In this document: piece by piece, positions 56,321 through 64,000 of the stretch
Position numbering within the stretch: the stretch's first letter is position 1
How the letters are laid out: every line of letters starts with the position of its first letter
From: an uncultured Saprospiraceae bacterium
Lineage (GTDB): Bacteria > Bacteroidota > Bacteroidia > Chitinophagales > Saprospiraceae
Assembly (NCBI GenBank): GCA_937959115.1
Contig: CALGAW010000022.1
Coordinates: 62,001-126,000 of the forward strand
Length of the DNA stretch: 64,000 nt
Reading direction: 5' to 3'
Made by a program: the position numbers and the translations under genes
Notes under the pieces: model-generated
What the model saw: the letters and a program-made list of their open reading frames with translations, nothing else
What the model was told of the DNA's origin: nothing
Database searches by the model: none

Positions 56321-57493
56321 TTACCTAATCGATTGCTTTACCTGATTTTCTTTCAAATGCGCTGCACCATTATAATCAGCATACCGATTAAGCGTTTCCA
56401 GAAAAGCAGTTAGAAAGCGATCCGTCAATTTGAAATTCGGATCTAGGGTGAACTGCTTGATATGAAGTTGCTTAGTTTTGCGGTCCAGCTTTAAGTCTAA
56501 ATGGCCAGCAAAGGCGTCTCCAAAGAGGACAGCCAGAGAGAAATAGCCAAATTTCCGTTTGGGCGCTGGCACATAGCATTCAAGCTTATAGTCAAAATTA
56601 AAGAGAGATATAACGCGCTTTCGCTGAATGATCGCATTGTCAAAAGGACATAATAAGTGAACGCGTTTTTTGCCAATCCGCTTGGGGAGTTGCTCTAGTA
56701 ATTGCGATGTTGTGTAGTAAGTGTCTTCCAATCCCTTGATAGTAAAAGGAATAATCTCATTCGAGTCAAGCAATTGCTGAATCGCTTGTTGAGTTGGTTT
56801 TTGAAATTTTGATCTCAGGTATCTTGCCTCTTCTTCCTTTACAAAACCAGCAGAACGAATGCCTTGGCGAATGAGGTATGTGCAGTATTCAGGTTGCGTG
56901 GAAGGCGTCGTGGAGATGTGGCTTGGTAGAATGCGTTCTGATAAGTTATACACCTTTTGAAAGCCTTTGCGGTGTGAGATCATCAGCTCGCCTTCATGAA
57001 ACAGTTGTTCCAGTGCCATTTTTGTTGGTTTCCAGCCCCACCACGGTGTTGATTTTTTCTGATTGGGAAGTTTAAAGTCTTTAGACATCAATGGCCCTTC
57101 TGCTTTGATCTTATCTTTAACGTATTTTAAAACCTTGTGATTTCTAGGAAACCAGTGTCCTTTTTTGCGGTTTGCAACTATTTGCATTCTATAGTTAGCA
57201 TGCGGGTAGTCTTCCATTGGCAAAAAGGCTGCGGCATGGCTCCAGTACTCAAAAATGTGTCTTCCGTTTTGCTGAAGGCGGTCAAGGTGTTCCCTGTTGT
57301 AGTTGGGCACTCTGACATACAGTGTATGGTGATGCGCTCGCTCTACCACGGAGATGGTGTCGATTTGCACATAGCCTAGGTGCTGTATGACTTTCTTTGT
57401 TGCATTGATCCCACGACCAAAAGGTTCAAAATCAGATAGTCCCTGTTGTTTAAGGAACAACCGTTTAGCTTGTTGAAGTGTGATTTCAAGCAT
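56321..57493 (-). CDS. AlkZ/YcaQ-type DNA glycosylase family protein
   Basis: 390 residues of the winged-helix HTH_42 family. Near residue 43 it has the QxD motif (VQIDTISVVERAHHH) that is catalytic in AlkZ and YcaQ, together with the conserved FEYWSHAAAFLPMEDYPH. AlkZ unhooks DNA interstrand crosslinks (azinomycin) and YcaQ excises alkylated bases. Conserved motifs in this protein suggest a base-excision role on crosslinked or alkylated DNA. No biosynthetic cluster surrounds it, so self-resistance is unlikely and general repair is favoured. Confidence 0.85.
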   Translation of the reverse strand: MLEITLQQAKRLFLKQQGLSDFEPFGRGINATKKVIQHLGYVQIDTISVVERAHHHTLYVRVPNYNREHLDRLQQNGRHIFEYWSHAAAFLPMEDYPHANYRMQIVANRKKGHWFPRNHKVLKYVKDKIKAEGPLMSKDFKLPNQKKSTPWWGWKPTKMALEQLFHEGELMISHRKGFQKVYNLSERILPSHISTTPSTQPEYCTYLIRQGIRSAGFVKEEEARYLRSKFQKPTQQAIQQLLDSNEIIPFTIKGLEDTYYTTSQLLEQLPKRIGKKRVHLLCPFDNAIIQRKRVISLFNFDYKLECYVPAPKRKFGYFSLAVLFGDAFAGHLDLKLDRKTKQLHIKQFTLDPNFKLTDRFLTAFLETLNRYADYNGAAHLKENQVKQSIR

Positions 57494-57551
57494 TCATAAA
57501 AATAACAAAAAGTTATTTATTCTAGTAAATTGAAAGGTAAGATAAATAGGA

Positions 57552-57791
57552 TTAAGCCTGAGAGAGTTCTACTTGCTGGTACTTAAATCCAGAAACATAT
57601 TCGTTTTGGATAGCAAACTTTGTGAGGCCAACAAGGGTTCTGGATTTCGTTTTTAGCATGATATTTCTTCTATGTGATTCTACTGTCCGCTTAGAAATCC
57701 ACAATTCTCTAGCAATATCCCCAGATGGTTTTTCATTCAAAATTCCTTCTAATACCTGCAACTCTCTTTTCGTTAATAATTTCGGTTTCAT
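57552..57791 (-). CDS. Solo LuxR-type HTH transcriptional regulator
   Basis: 79 residues forming a single GerE/LuxR DNA-binding domain: LTKRELQVLEGILNEKPSGD, IARELWISKRTVESHRRNIM (recognition helix SKRTVESH). It has no receiver or ligand domain. Stand-alone HTH proteins of this kind exist, but their inputs are unknown. It lies 57 bases upstream of the AlkZ-like gene on the same strand. Confidence 0.85.
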   Translation of the reverse strand: MKPKLLTKRELQVLEGILNEKPSGDIARELWISKRTVESHRRNIMLKTKSRTLVGLTKFAIQNEYVSGFKYQQVELSQA

Positions 57792-57804
57792 TTCAAACAG
57801 TTTA
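57787..57804 (-). repeat. 18-bp start-region repeat, copy 1
   Basis: TTCATTTCAAACAGTTTA (+ strand) includes the start codon of the LuxR-type gene. It recurs exactly at 61845-61862 around the start codon of the M16 gene. Confidence 0.6.
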
Positions 57805-58217
57805 AGATTTGTTATCGATATTTTCGACTAATTTATGCTAAACTATCTATTTATCAAGCATAAAATCATATTTTTTGTGACGTGGATTTTAAAGGAAAAA
57901 TATAAAAAACGAATTAAATTAATTTTTAATACTAGCAGAAGTAGTATTTAAGGAAATTAACTTTCTCAGGTCTAGCCTGTTAATATTTTAGAGATTTGCA
58001 GTAATTGTTGATGAATAATTCTTCTTAACAGAATCATCATATAGATTTATGTATCTTGTGACAGTAGTGAAGGTTCTAACAACATATTTCACAGGTCAAA
58101 ACCAATTATTAATGGTAAGAATAACGGCGAATACCATTGAATCTGATAAAATTGTTGTAATTCTTTGCAAAGGTAGTTGAGAATATTAAATTTGCACTTG
58201 ATTTTAAAATTCACATA
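57792..58217. other. Intergenic region between the LuxR gene and the 42-residue protein gene
   Basis: 426 AT-rich bases. The right end holds the consensus promoter at 58164-58194. No other ORF, repeat or hairpin was convincing. Confidence 0.55.
58164..58194 (+). promoter_or_regulatory. Perfect Bacteroidota promoter of the small membrane protein gene
   Basis: TTTG (58164-58167), a 19-nt spacer, then TAAATTTG (58187-58194). Both elements and spacing match the TTTG-N19-TAnnTTTG consensus. It lies 23 bases before the ATG at 58218. Confidence 0.72.
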
Positions 58218-58346
58218 ATGAGCGATCACGGTAATCATAACGACGATAAGAAGGGACACTTTGTAATGTATTTCCTTCTGTATTTCTTCTTTCTCATTGG
58301 TATTATACTAATGATCTATTATCGAAACTTCCAATTGACTTTCTAA
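58218..58346 (+). CDS. 42-residue single-pass membrane protein
   Basis: An ATG-to-TAA frame of 43 codons below usual length cut-offs. The N-terminus is hydrophilic and His/Asp/Lys-rich (MSDHGNHNDDKKGHF). Residues about 15-35 are one strongly hydrophobic helix (VMYFLLYFFFLIGIILMIYY), and the tail is RNFQLTF. A perfect promoter sits just upstream, which makes expression likely. It resembles small inner-membrane accessory subunits in size, but I cannot assign a function. Confidence 0.6.
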   Translation: MSDHGNHNDDKKGHFVMYFLLYFFFLIGIILMIYYRNFQLTF

Positions 58347-58497
58347 TTTGATCCAATCAAGTTAGCACTTCTCCTCAATTGAACACTGTTCAGTATTAGA
58401 CTTATTAATTCCTTATTTCCTTTCTCAGTAGAACCGAATTAAATTTATACTTGGTTTTGTTTCTTTTGGTATTGAATTTCAATGATAACAGTCGTTT

Positions 58498-58523
58498 TGA
58501 CACTAAATTCTGCCAATCTGGCA
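58498..58523. promoter_or_regulatory. Candidate heat-shock type operator upstream of htpG
   Basis: TGACA (58498-58502), then TGCCA-ATC-TGGCA (58511-58523), an inverted repeat of 5-bp arms with a 3-base centre. It lies about 70 bases before the htpG ATG. All three words fit the pattern TGnCA. Regulation by a heat-shock factor is inference. Confidence 0.4.
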
Positions 58524-58594
58524 AGCGTTTAGCAGTGGTACAGGATTTGAATATCGCTTACTTATTATTTTCATTTAACTAAAAATTCAATATT

Positions 58595-60457
58595 ATGCAG
58601 AAAGGTAGTATTTCAGTACAAGCCGAAAACATCTTTCCTATTATTAAAAAATTCCTGTATTCTGATCAGGAAATATTTTTAAGAGAATTGATTGCAAATG
58701 CTGTAGATGCATCTACAAAGCTTAAAACCCTTGCATTGCATGAGGAAATAGAAGGTGATGTAGAAAACCTAAGAATCAGCATTACAATAGACGAAGAGGC
58801 AAATACTCTAACAATCAGCGATCAAGGAATCGGAATGACAGAGGAAGAGGTGAAAAAATACCTTAACCAAGTCGCCTTTTCAAGTGCGCAGGAATTCCTA
58901 GACAAATACAAAGACGAAAGTTCAATCATTGGACATTTCGGTCTCGGGTTTTACTCTGCTTTTATGGTAGCCGACAAGGTAGATGTGATTACTAAATCAT
59001 ACAAAAAGAAATCAAAGCCAGTCATGTGGACTTGTGATGGTGATCCTGAATATGCTATCGGAAAAGCGAAAAAAGACACAAGAGGCACAGACATCATTCT
59101 ACACATCTCTGAGGACAGTAAAGAGTTCTTAGAAAAAGGAAGAATTGAGGGACTATTGAAAAAATACTGTAAGTTCTTGCCCATCGAAATTCAGTTCGGA
59201 ACTAAAACCGAGACGAAATCAGAAGGGGAAGGAGAAGACAAAAAAGAAACGTCCATTGAGGTTCCAAATATCATCAACAATCCTAAGCCAGCATGGAAAA
59301 AAATGCCTTCAGAGCTAACAGATGATGATTATAGAAGCTTCTACAACGAGCTTTATCCTTACAGCCAACCACCATTATTCTGGATTCATTTGAACATAGA
59401 TTACCCGTTCAACCTTACTGGTATTTTATACTTCCCAAAACTCGGTAATAACCTAGAAGTTCAAAAGAATAAAATACAGTTGTACTCTAATCAAGTATAT
59501 GTGACGGATGAAGTAAAAGACATCGTTCCTGAATTTTTGACATTGCTTCATGGAGTGATTGATTCTCCAGATATTCCACTAAATGTATCAAGAAGTTACC
59601 TCCAAAGTGATGCGAATGTGAAGAAAATTACTTCATACATCACTAAAAAGGTAGCAGATAAACTGGAAGAACTGTTTAAAGCAGATCGTGGAAATTTCAC
59701 AGAGAAATGGGAAAACATGGGCGTTTTCGTAAAATACGGAATGCTTTCAGATGATAAGTTTTACGACCGCGCTCAAAAATTTGCCTTACTTGAAAATGTG
59801 GATGGAGAATTTGCCACCATTGAAGAGTACAGAGAAAAAACGCAAGTACTGCAAACCGATAAAAACGACAGACTGGTCATGTTGTATTCTAACAACCCAG
59901 TAGAACATAACGGATTTATCGAAGTAGCCAAAAACGCTGGATACGACGTCTTGAAAACGGACCTAATGATTGACAATCACTTCATCCAACGTCTGGAGCA
60001 AAAGCTAGACAAGGTACAGTTTACCCGTGTAGACTCTGATACAATTGACAAGATCATTGATAAAGACGAGGAGCGTACATCTGTATTGACAGAAAAGCAA
60101 TTAGACAAGGTAAAAGAGATTTTCACAGAACAGGTTACTCAAATGGGGGCCAGTGTTGAGTTAAAAGCACTATCTCCAGAAGACCAGCCTGTCCTAATCA
60201 CCAAGCCAGAATTCATGCGTCGTATGCGAGAAATGTCAGCAATGCAAGGAATGGATATGGGCAACATGCCTGACAATTACAATGTGGTCGTCAACACCAA
60301 TCACCCTCTTGTAACTGATAAGCTACTGAAAGCAAAGAAAACAAGAGGCGACCTAGCAAAGCACTTATACAACTTGGCTCTATTGAATCAAGGAATGCTG
60401 AAAGGCGCAGATCTGACTTCTTTTGTTAAGAAGAGCTTGGAAATCTTACAAAAGTAA
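58595..60457 (+). CDS. htpG: Hsp90-family molecular chaperone HtpG
   Basis: 620 residues, family length. GHKL ATPase: ELIANAVDASTKLKTL (Asn box), DQGIGMTEEEVKKYLNQ, GHFGLGFYSAFMVAD (lid), followed by the middle domain (FWIHLNIDYPFNLTGILYFP, PLNVSRSYLQSD) and dimerisation domain. The usual DEDNFRKEL-type linker is replaced by an acidic one (EGEGEDKKETS). It is an ATP-dependent chaperone for client proteins under stress. A strong terminator follows. Confidence 0.96.
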   Translation: MQKGSISVQAENIFPIIKKFLYSDQEIFLRELIANAVDASTKLKTLALHEEIEGDVENLRISITIDEEANTLTISDQGIGMTEEEVKKYLNQVAFSSAQEFLDKYKDESSIIGHFGLGFYSAFMVADKVDVITKSYKKKSKPVMWTCDGDPEYAIGKAKKDTRGTDIILHISEDSKEFLEKGRIEGLLKKYCKFLPIEIQFGTKTETKSEGEGEDKKETSIEVPNIINNPKPAWKKMPSELTDDDYRSFYNELYPYSQPPLFWIHLNIDYPFNLTGILYFPKLGNNLEVQKNKIQLYSNQVYVTDEVKDIVPEFLTLLHGVIDSPDIPLNVSRSYLQSDANVKKITSYITKKVADKLEELFKADRGNFTEKWENMGVFVKYGMLSDDKFYDRAQKFALLENVDGEFATIEEYREKTQVLQTDKNDRLVMLYSNNPVEHNGFIEVAKNAGYDVLKTDLMIDNHFIQRLEQKLDKVQFTRVDSDTIDKIIDKDEERTSVLTEKQLDKVKEIFTEQVTQMGASVELKALSPEDQPVLITKPEFMRRMREMSAMQGMDMGNMPDNYNVVVNTNHPLVTDKLLKAKKTRGDLAKHLYNLALLNQGMLKGADLTSFVKKSLEILQK

Positions 60458-60488
60458 GAACGCCCTAGTCCATTCGGCTTAAAAATAC

Positions 60489-60526
60489 AAACCAGAATAC
60501 TGCAAGTCAGTGTTCTGGTTTTTTTT
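60489..60526 (+). terminator. Intrinsic terminator of htpG
   Basis: AACCAGAA pairs with TTCTGGTT, with ACTG/CAGT pairing inside, then T8. A textbook intrinsic terminator 32 bases after the stop. Confidence 0.92.
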
Positions 60527-60580
60527 AGTTTAAAGACCAACCTTTATTGTTTCCTAAAATCTAGTAATTAGCTCTTCGCC

Positions 60581-61849
60581 TTAATTAATCACTACCCGAT
60601 AAAAGGTATCTTCATCAAAGTATTTATTGGCTAGCGCCATTAGTTCTTTTTGGTCAATGGTTTTGATCTTTTGAACAAGCCGTTCCATATAACCAAAGTC
60701 GAGATTTTCTAGAATCAGCATTTTATTCAACCCTGCCACATTGATCGGACCATCAAGGCTACTCAATATATTACCAAGGAGATAATTACGACAACGGCTT
60801 AGCTCCTCATTCGAAACGGGCGTACTTTTGAAGCTTCTGATCTCTTTTAAGATTTCCTGCTCTGTCGGCCCAGCAAACTTGTGACTCGTCTCTGTAGCAA
60901 TGTAGAAGTAGCTACCGTTGAGCATACTGTCAATCGTAGAATAAATACCATAGGTATAGCCTTTGTCTTCTCGTATATTGGTCATCAATCGACTCCCGAA
61001 ATATCCACCAAACAGCGTATTGAGCACATAGAAACTGTGATAGTCAGGATGCTTGCGCCCCACAAAAGGAAACCCGATACGAATAGCCGATTGCACAGAG
61101 TCGGGCAATGCCGCTTCATAGGATTTATTGGGTTCAGGGGTTGGCTGATGTTCGAAAGAACGTCTTGTGCCTTCCTTAAACCGATGACCAAACAAAGAAT
61201 CAATCTTCTCAATTGTCTTCTCTGTTGTCTTGCCCGAAATCATGATTTTACAATTCCCAGAATGAAAATGAGTATTAAAATGTTCAAACAAATCAGCTCT
61301 TGTCAACTCATTATAAGCCTCTACAGAACTATTGTAGCCATAAGGATGATGGCTGCCAAACATCATTTCAGTGATTTTCCGATACGCCAGTACATCACTC
61401 TTAGTAGATTCGAGCCGAAGTTGCTGCTTGGCATTCTGCATAAAGTTGTTGAGTTCCTTTTCAGGAAAGGAAGGACTGGTCAATATCTCATGCGTCAACT
61501 CTAACAATCGATCAAAGTGCTTAGACAAGCAGAACAGCGAAACAGAAGTCATATCGAGACTTGAGCCAATGCGTAGCGTGCCACCATAAAAATCAATGGT
61601 TTCGGCAATTTCAGCTGAAGAGCGATTCGTCGTCCCTTCTCTCATAAGTCTGGCAGTTGTACGCGATACCAATTGCTTAGATTCTTGCCAGCGACCCGCA
61701 TTTAGCAGGATGTCAAATTTCAAAATATCCTGTGTTCCAATGTTTACCTCATATAGAGGAATTCCATTGTGTAGGGTGTGTGCCTTATTCTTGTGCCACT
61801 TAATGTTTTGAATCTCCCGTAAAGGAGGTGCTGTTTTTCGGAAATTCAT
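60581..61849 (-). CDS. M16 (insulinase-type) family protein lacking the HxxEH site
   Basis: 422 residues, cytoplasmic or periplasmic with no clear signal. M16 fold throughout: IPLYEVNIGTQDILKFDILLNAG, TIDFYGGTLRIGSSLDMTSV, and the C-terminal half FPFVGRKHPDYHSFYVLNTLFGG, RLMTNIREDKGYTYGIYS. The zinc motif HxxEH, expected after LNAGRWQE, is replaced by LVSRTTARLMREGTTN. So this is the non-catalytic subunit type, like the alpha subunit of mitochondrial processing peptidase or PqqG-type partners. The active partner is not in the window. Confidence 0.87.
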   Translation of the reverse strand: MNFRKTAPPLREIQNIKWHKNKAHTLHNGIPLYEVNIGTQDILKFDILLNAGRWQESKQLVSRTTARLMREGTTNRSSAEIAETIDFYGGTLRIGSSLDMTSVSLFCLSKHFDRLLELTHEILTSPSFPEKELNNFMQNAKQQLRLESTKSDVLAYRKITEMMFGSHHPYGYNSSVEAYNELTRADLFEHFNTHFHSGNCKIMISGKTTEKTIEKIDSLFGHRFKEGTRRSFEHQPTPEPNKSYEAALPDSVQSAIRIGFPFVGRKHPDYHSFYVLNTLFGGYFGSRLMTNIREDKGYTYGIYSTIDSMLNGSYFYIATETSHKFAGPTEQEILKEIRSFKSTPVSNEELSRCRNYLLGNILSSLDGPINVAGLNKMLILENLDFGYMERLVQKIKTIDQKELMALANKYFDEDTFYRVVIN

Positions 61850-61862
61850 TTCAAACAGTTTA
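61845..61862 (-). repeat. 18-bp start-region repeat, copy 2
   Basis: Exact copy of 57787-57804, covering the M16 start codon and upstream bases. Confidence 0.6.
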
Positions 61863-61928
61863 GACTATCATCTAAGTTTTGAAGTCGATTTTTTAATTTG
61901 AGTGTGTTGTTGAGTTATACCTTGATCC

Positions 61929-62384
61929 CTAGTGTTCTTTCTTTCGCTTCTTTTCAAAGAAATCCGTTAGCAACTGACTGCATTCCTTTTCTTGGATTCC
62001 TCGAATGATGGTCGTCCTTGGGTGTAACACACGCTCTTTGATTAGATGAATGCCTCGTTTTTCATCACTTGCTCCAAATACCAATTTTCCTAGCTGTGCC
62101 CAGTATAGCGCGCCTCCACACATCGTGCAAGGCTCAAGCGTTACATAAAGCGTACATTCACTAAGGTACTTGCCACCTAGATGATTTGCAGCAGAGGTAA
62201 TCGCCAACATTTCAGCATGAGCCGTTACATCATTTAACAATTGCGTTTGATTGTGCGCTCTTGCGATAATCTGATTTTTACAAACGACAACAGCTCCAAC
62301 AGGCACTTCTCCTTGCTCAGCAGCTTTTTGTGCTTCTTGAATGGCCGCTTTCATAAAATGATCGTCACTTAAAACAGAAATCAT
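61929..62384 (-). CDS. tadA: tRNA-specific adenosine deaminase / nucleoside deaminase
   Basis: 151 residues from the ATG at 62384; a TTG at 62423 would add 13 residues. Zinc deaminase motifs are complete: TAHAEMLAI (HAE) and LEPCTMCGGALYWA (PCxxC). TadA converts A34 to inosine in tRNA-Arg. Guanine deaminase is a related alternative, but the sequence length and HAEMLAI context favour TadA. Confidence 0.88.
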   Translation of the reverse strand: MISVLSDDHFMKAAIQEAQKAAEQGEVPVGAVVVCKNQIIARAHNQTQLLNDVTAHAEMLAITSAANHLGGKYLSECTLYVTLEPCTMCGGALYWAQLGKLVFGASDEKRGIHLIKERVLHPRTTIIRGIQEKECSQLLTDFFEKKRKKEH

Positions 62385-62546
62385 AGGAATAGTATTAAAT
62401 ATTCGTTTACGAAAAACCCTCAATTTTTGTTGAGGTTATCTAATCTTAATCAAAGTTAATCCATTATTTTTTATGATTGATATAATTATTTAGTAATTCC
62501 GCCAATTGAATACTATAATTGTAACACATTTTTATTAATTGATGCG

Positions 62547-63974
62547 ATGAAACATATAATCCTAAATTTTACACCTGTTTTCTTCTTCATTTTCTTCACA
62601 TTCTCAGCAAATGGACAAGAATCTTGGGGACTTGAAAAATGTATTGAACACGCTGCAACGAACAATCTACAAGTATTGCGGTCAAACATTGGAATAGAAC
62701 AGGCAAAACTGAATCAAAATCAGACAAAACAACAACGCTATCCCTCAATTTCAGGTACGGGTAGCTATAGTGTCAACTTTGGTCGTTCGATAGATCCAAC
62801 TACAAATACATTCGAATCTAAAACCCTGCAGGGGAATAATTTTGCGATTAGTGGAGGTGCGCCGATATATAATGGGTTTCAAATTAAGAAATCAATTGAG
62901 CAAGGCGAGTTTGATATTCTATCTTCTCAATCGGATAAGGAAGCAATCATTAACAACCTCGCTCTTTCTGTTGCTCAGGCTTATCTTCAAATTTTATTGA
63001 ATGAAGATCAAGTTGAAATTGCTAAAAATCGAAAGGCGTCAACATTGCGACAACTGGAGCGGACAAACAAACTAATTAACGCTGGGCAATTGGCAGCAGT
63101 TAATAAACTTCCGATTGAAGCACAAATATATTCTGATGAACAAACCATCATTACGACCTCTAATTTAGTACAGGGAGCATATTTAAATTTAAAATCTCTA
63201 TTGAATTTAGAGGCAGATTATGATTTAATCATTGAACGCCCAGATGCAATAGTACCTGAGCGTTACAATCTTGAGGCACTTGACTTAGAAGAATTGTACA
63301 ATAGTTCGATTTCTTATCAGCCTCAGATCAAGGCAAATGATTATAAAATGCAAAGTGCTCGAAAAGCTATTGAAGTAGCAAAAGGCGCAAAACAACCTTC
63401 CTTGTCTGTATTTGGTAATTTAAGTACGAACTGGGCAGACATTGCTAAAAAAAGATCTGCAGTTCCTTCGACAACGCTAGTACCAGTTACATTTATGGGA
63501 CAAACAGGCAATATTGAATTTCCAGGTCAGGATATTATTGTTGATGATTATCCTTACTTCAATCAATTAGGTGACAATTTTGGTCAATCTTTAGGACTAC
63601 GTCTTTCAGTTCCGATTTATAATAATGGTATCTTAAACACAAACATACAGCGTGCAGAATTGAACTTGGTCAATGCTAGTTATACTGCCAAACAAGCAAA
63701 ATTGCAATTGAAAGCTGACATTCAGAATGCATTAGCCAACGCTCGCGCAGCTGAAAAAGAGCTCAAAGCATCTGAGAAATCAGTCGAAGCCCAAGAATTA
63801 GCATATCAGAGCACTGAAAAACGGTTTAATCTTGGAGCAGCTACTACGTTTGAGTATACAGAAGCCAAAGACAACTTAGACATTGCAAAAGCCAACTTGG
63901 TCACAGCCAAGTATAAATTATTGTTTCAATTAAAAGTTTTAGATTTTTACGCGGGTAAAGAAATTACATTATGA
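62547..63974 (+). CDS. TolC-family outer-membrane efflux protein
   Basis: 475 residues with a signal peptide (TPVFFFIFFTFSANGQE). Two OEP repeats: WGLEKCIEHAATNNLQVLRS to about residue 240, and the second from LYNSSISYQPQIKANDYKM. Coiled helices and barrel strands alternate as in TolC trimers (LRLSVPIYNNGILNT). It forms the outer-membrane channel of a tripartite pump. The next gene overlaps its stop (ATGA), as expected for a TolC-adaptor-pump operon. Confidence 0.93.
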   Translation: MKHIILNFTPVFFFIFFTFSANGQESWGLEKCIEHAATNNLQVLRSNIGIEQAKLNQNQTKQQRYPSISGTGSYSVNFGRSIDPTTNTFESKTLQGNNFAISGGAPIYNGFQIKKSIEQGEFDILSSQSDKEAIINNLALSVAQAYLQILLNEDQVEIAKNRKASTLRQLERTNKLINAGQLAAVNKLPIEAQIYSDEQTIITTSNLVQGAYLNLKSLLNLEADYDLIIERPDAIVPERYNLEALDLEELYNSSISYQPQIKANDYKMQSARKAIEVAKGAKQPSLSVFGNLSTNWADIAKKRSAVPSTTLVPVTFMGQTGNIEFPGQDIIVDDYPYFNQLGDNFGQSLGLRLSVPIYNNGILNTNIQRAELNLVNASYTAKQAKLQLKADIQNALANARAAEKELKASEKSVEAQELAYQSTEKRFNLGAATTFEYTEAKDNLDIAKANLVTAKYKLLFQLKVLDFYAGKEITL

Positions 63975-64000
63975 AAGGGAATCGATTAATTTGGATCTTA
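63971..64000 (+). CDS. Start of a coupled gene, probably the efflux adaptor (partial)
   Basis: ATG at 63971 overlaps the TolC stop codon as ATGA. Ten codons are visible (MKGNRLIWIL). A periplasmic adaptor (HlyD/MacA type) is the usual gene after TolC in this arrangement; the name is inference from context. Confidence 0.5.
   Translation, partial: MKGNRLIWIL

Noticed and set aside
60581-61849. Active zinc protease
   Set aside because: The HxxEH motif is absent.

Overview
The window looks like chromosomal DNA of a Bacteroidota (Bacteroidetes) bacterium, most likely a marine or Saprospiria-type gliding lineage. The evidence is C-terminal type IX secretion (T9SS) sorting domains on several secreted proteins, a giant SprB-type adhesin next to a PorP/SprF-family gene, Bacteroidota-type promoters (TTTG, about 19 nt, TAnnTTTG), absence of obvious Shine-Dalgarno sequences, and AT-rich DNA. 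The exact lineage is inference. No rRNA, tRNA, CRISPR array, insertion sequence or prophage was recognised.

Layout. 1-3780 (-): C-terminally truncated secreted LTD/CotH protein. 4457-6339: homogentisate dioxygenase and a convergent secreted intradiol-type dioxygenase. 6709-11052: a TIMP/NTR-like lipoprotein with MORN_2 repeats, a DUF937 protein and an IGHMBP2-type helicase. 11222-14338: secreted protein with 51-residue Asp/Cys repeats. 14579-20433: housekeeping genes (rluB-like, NifU/Nfu, lipid kinase, rbfA, FtsX/LolE-like permease) with a T9SS cargo protein. 20448-22571: small envelope proteins and a lipoprotein hydrolase. 22627-37134 (-): the most striking block, described below. 37397-42320: DUF2147, kbl, DEAD-type helicase, membrane protein, SMase-like hydrolase. 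42430-55251: M1 peptidase with a putative barrel, TPR protein, GH31 hydrolase, lipoprotein, VOC protein, PDZ/T9SS protein, cyclase-family hydrolase, ligA. 55417-64000: T9SS cargo, AlkZ-like glycosylase, solo LuxR HTH, a 42-residue membrane protein missed by length cut-offs, htpG, non-catalytic M16 protein, tadA, TolC, and the first codons of a coupled gene that is probably an efflux adaptor.

The best candidate for an undescribed system is 22627-37134. Three same-strand genes lie close together: a 3440-residue SprB-like adhesin with two seven-blade propellers and about 31 SprB-type modules, a PorP/SprF-family outer-membrane protein, and a 1008-residue secreted protein with the same kind of seven-blade propeller in front of a caspase fold. 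In that caspase fold the catalytic Cys position is occupied by Ser. The shared propeller family suggests that the adhesin and the pseudo-caspase belong to one surface assembly. This is inference from architecture and gene order.

The window is rich in envelope functions (T9SS cargo, lipoproteins, OM barrels, secreted hydrolases), interleaved with single housekeeping genes in short operons.
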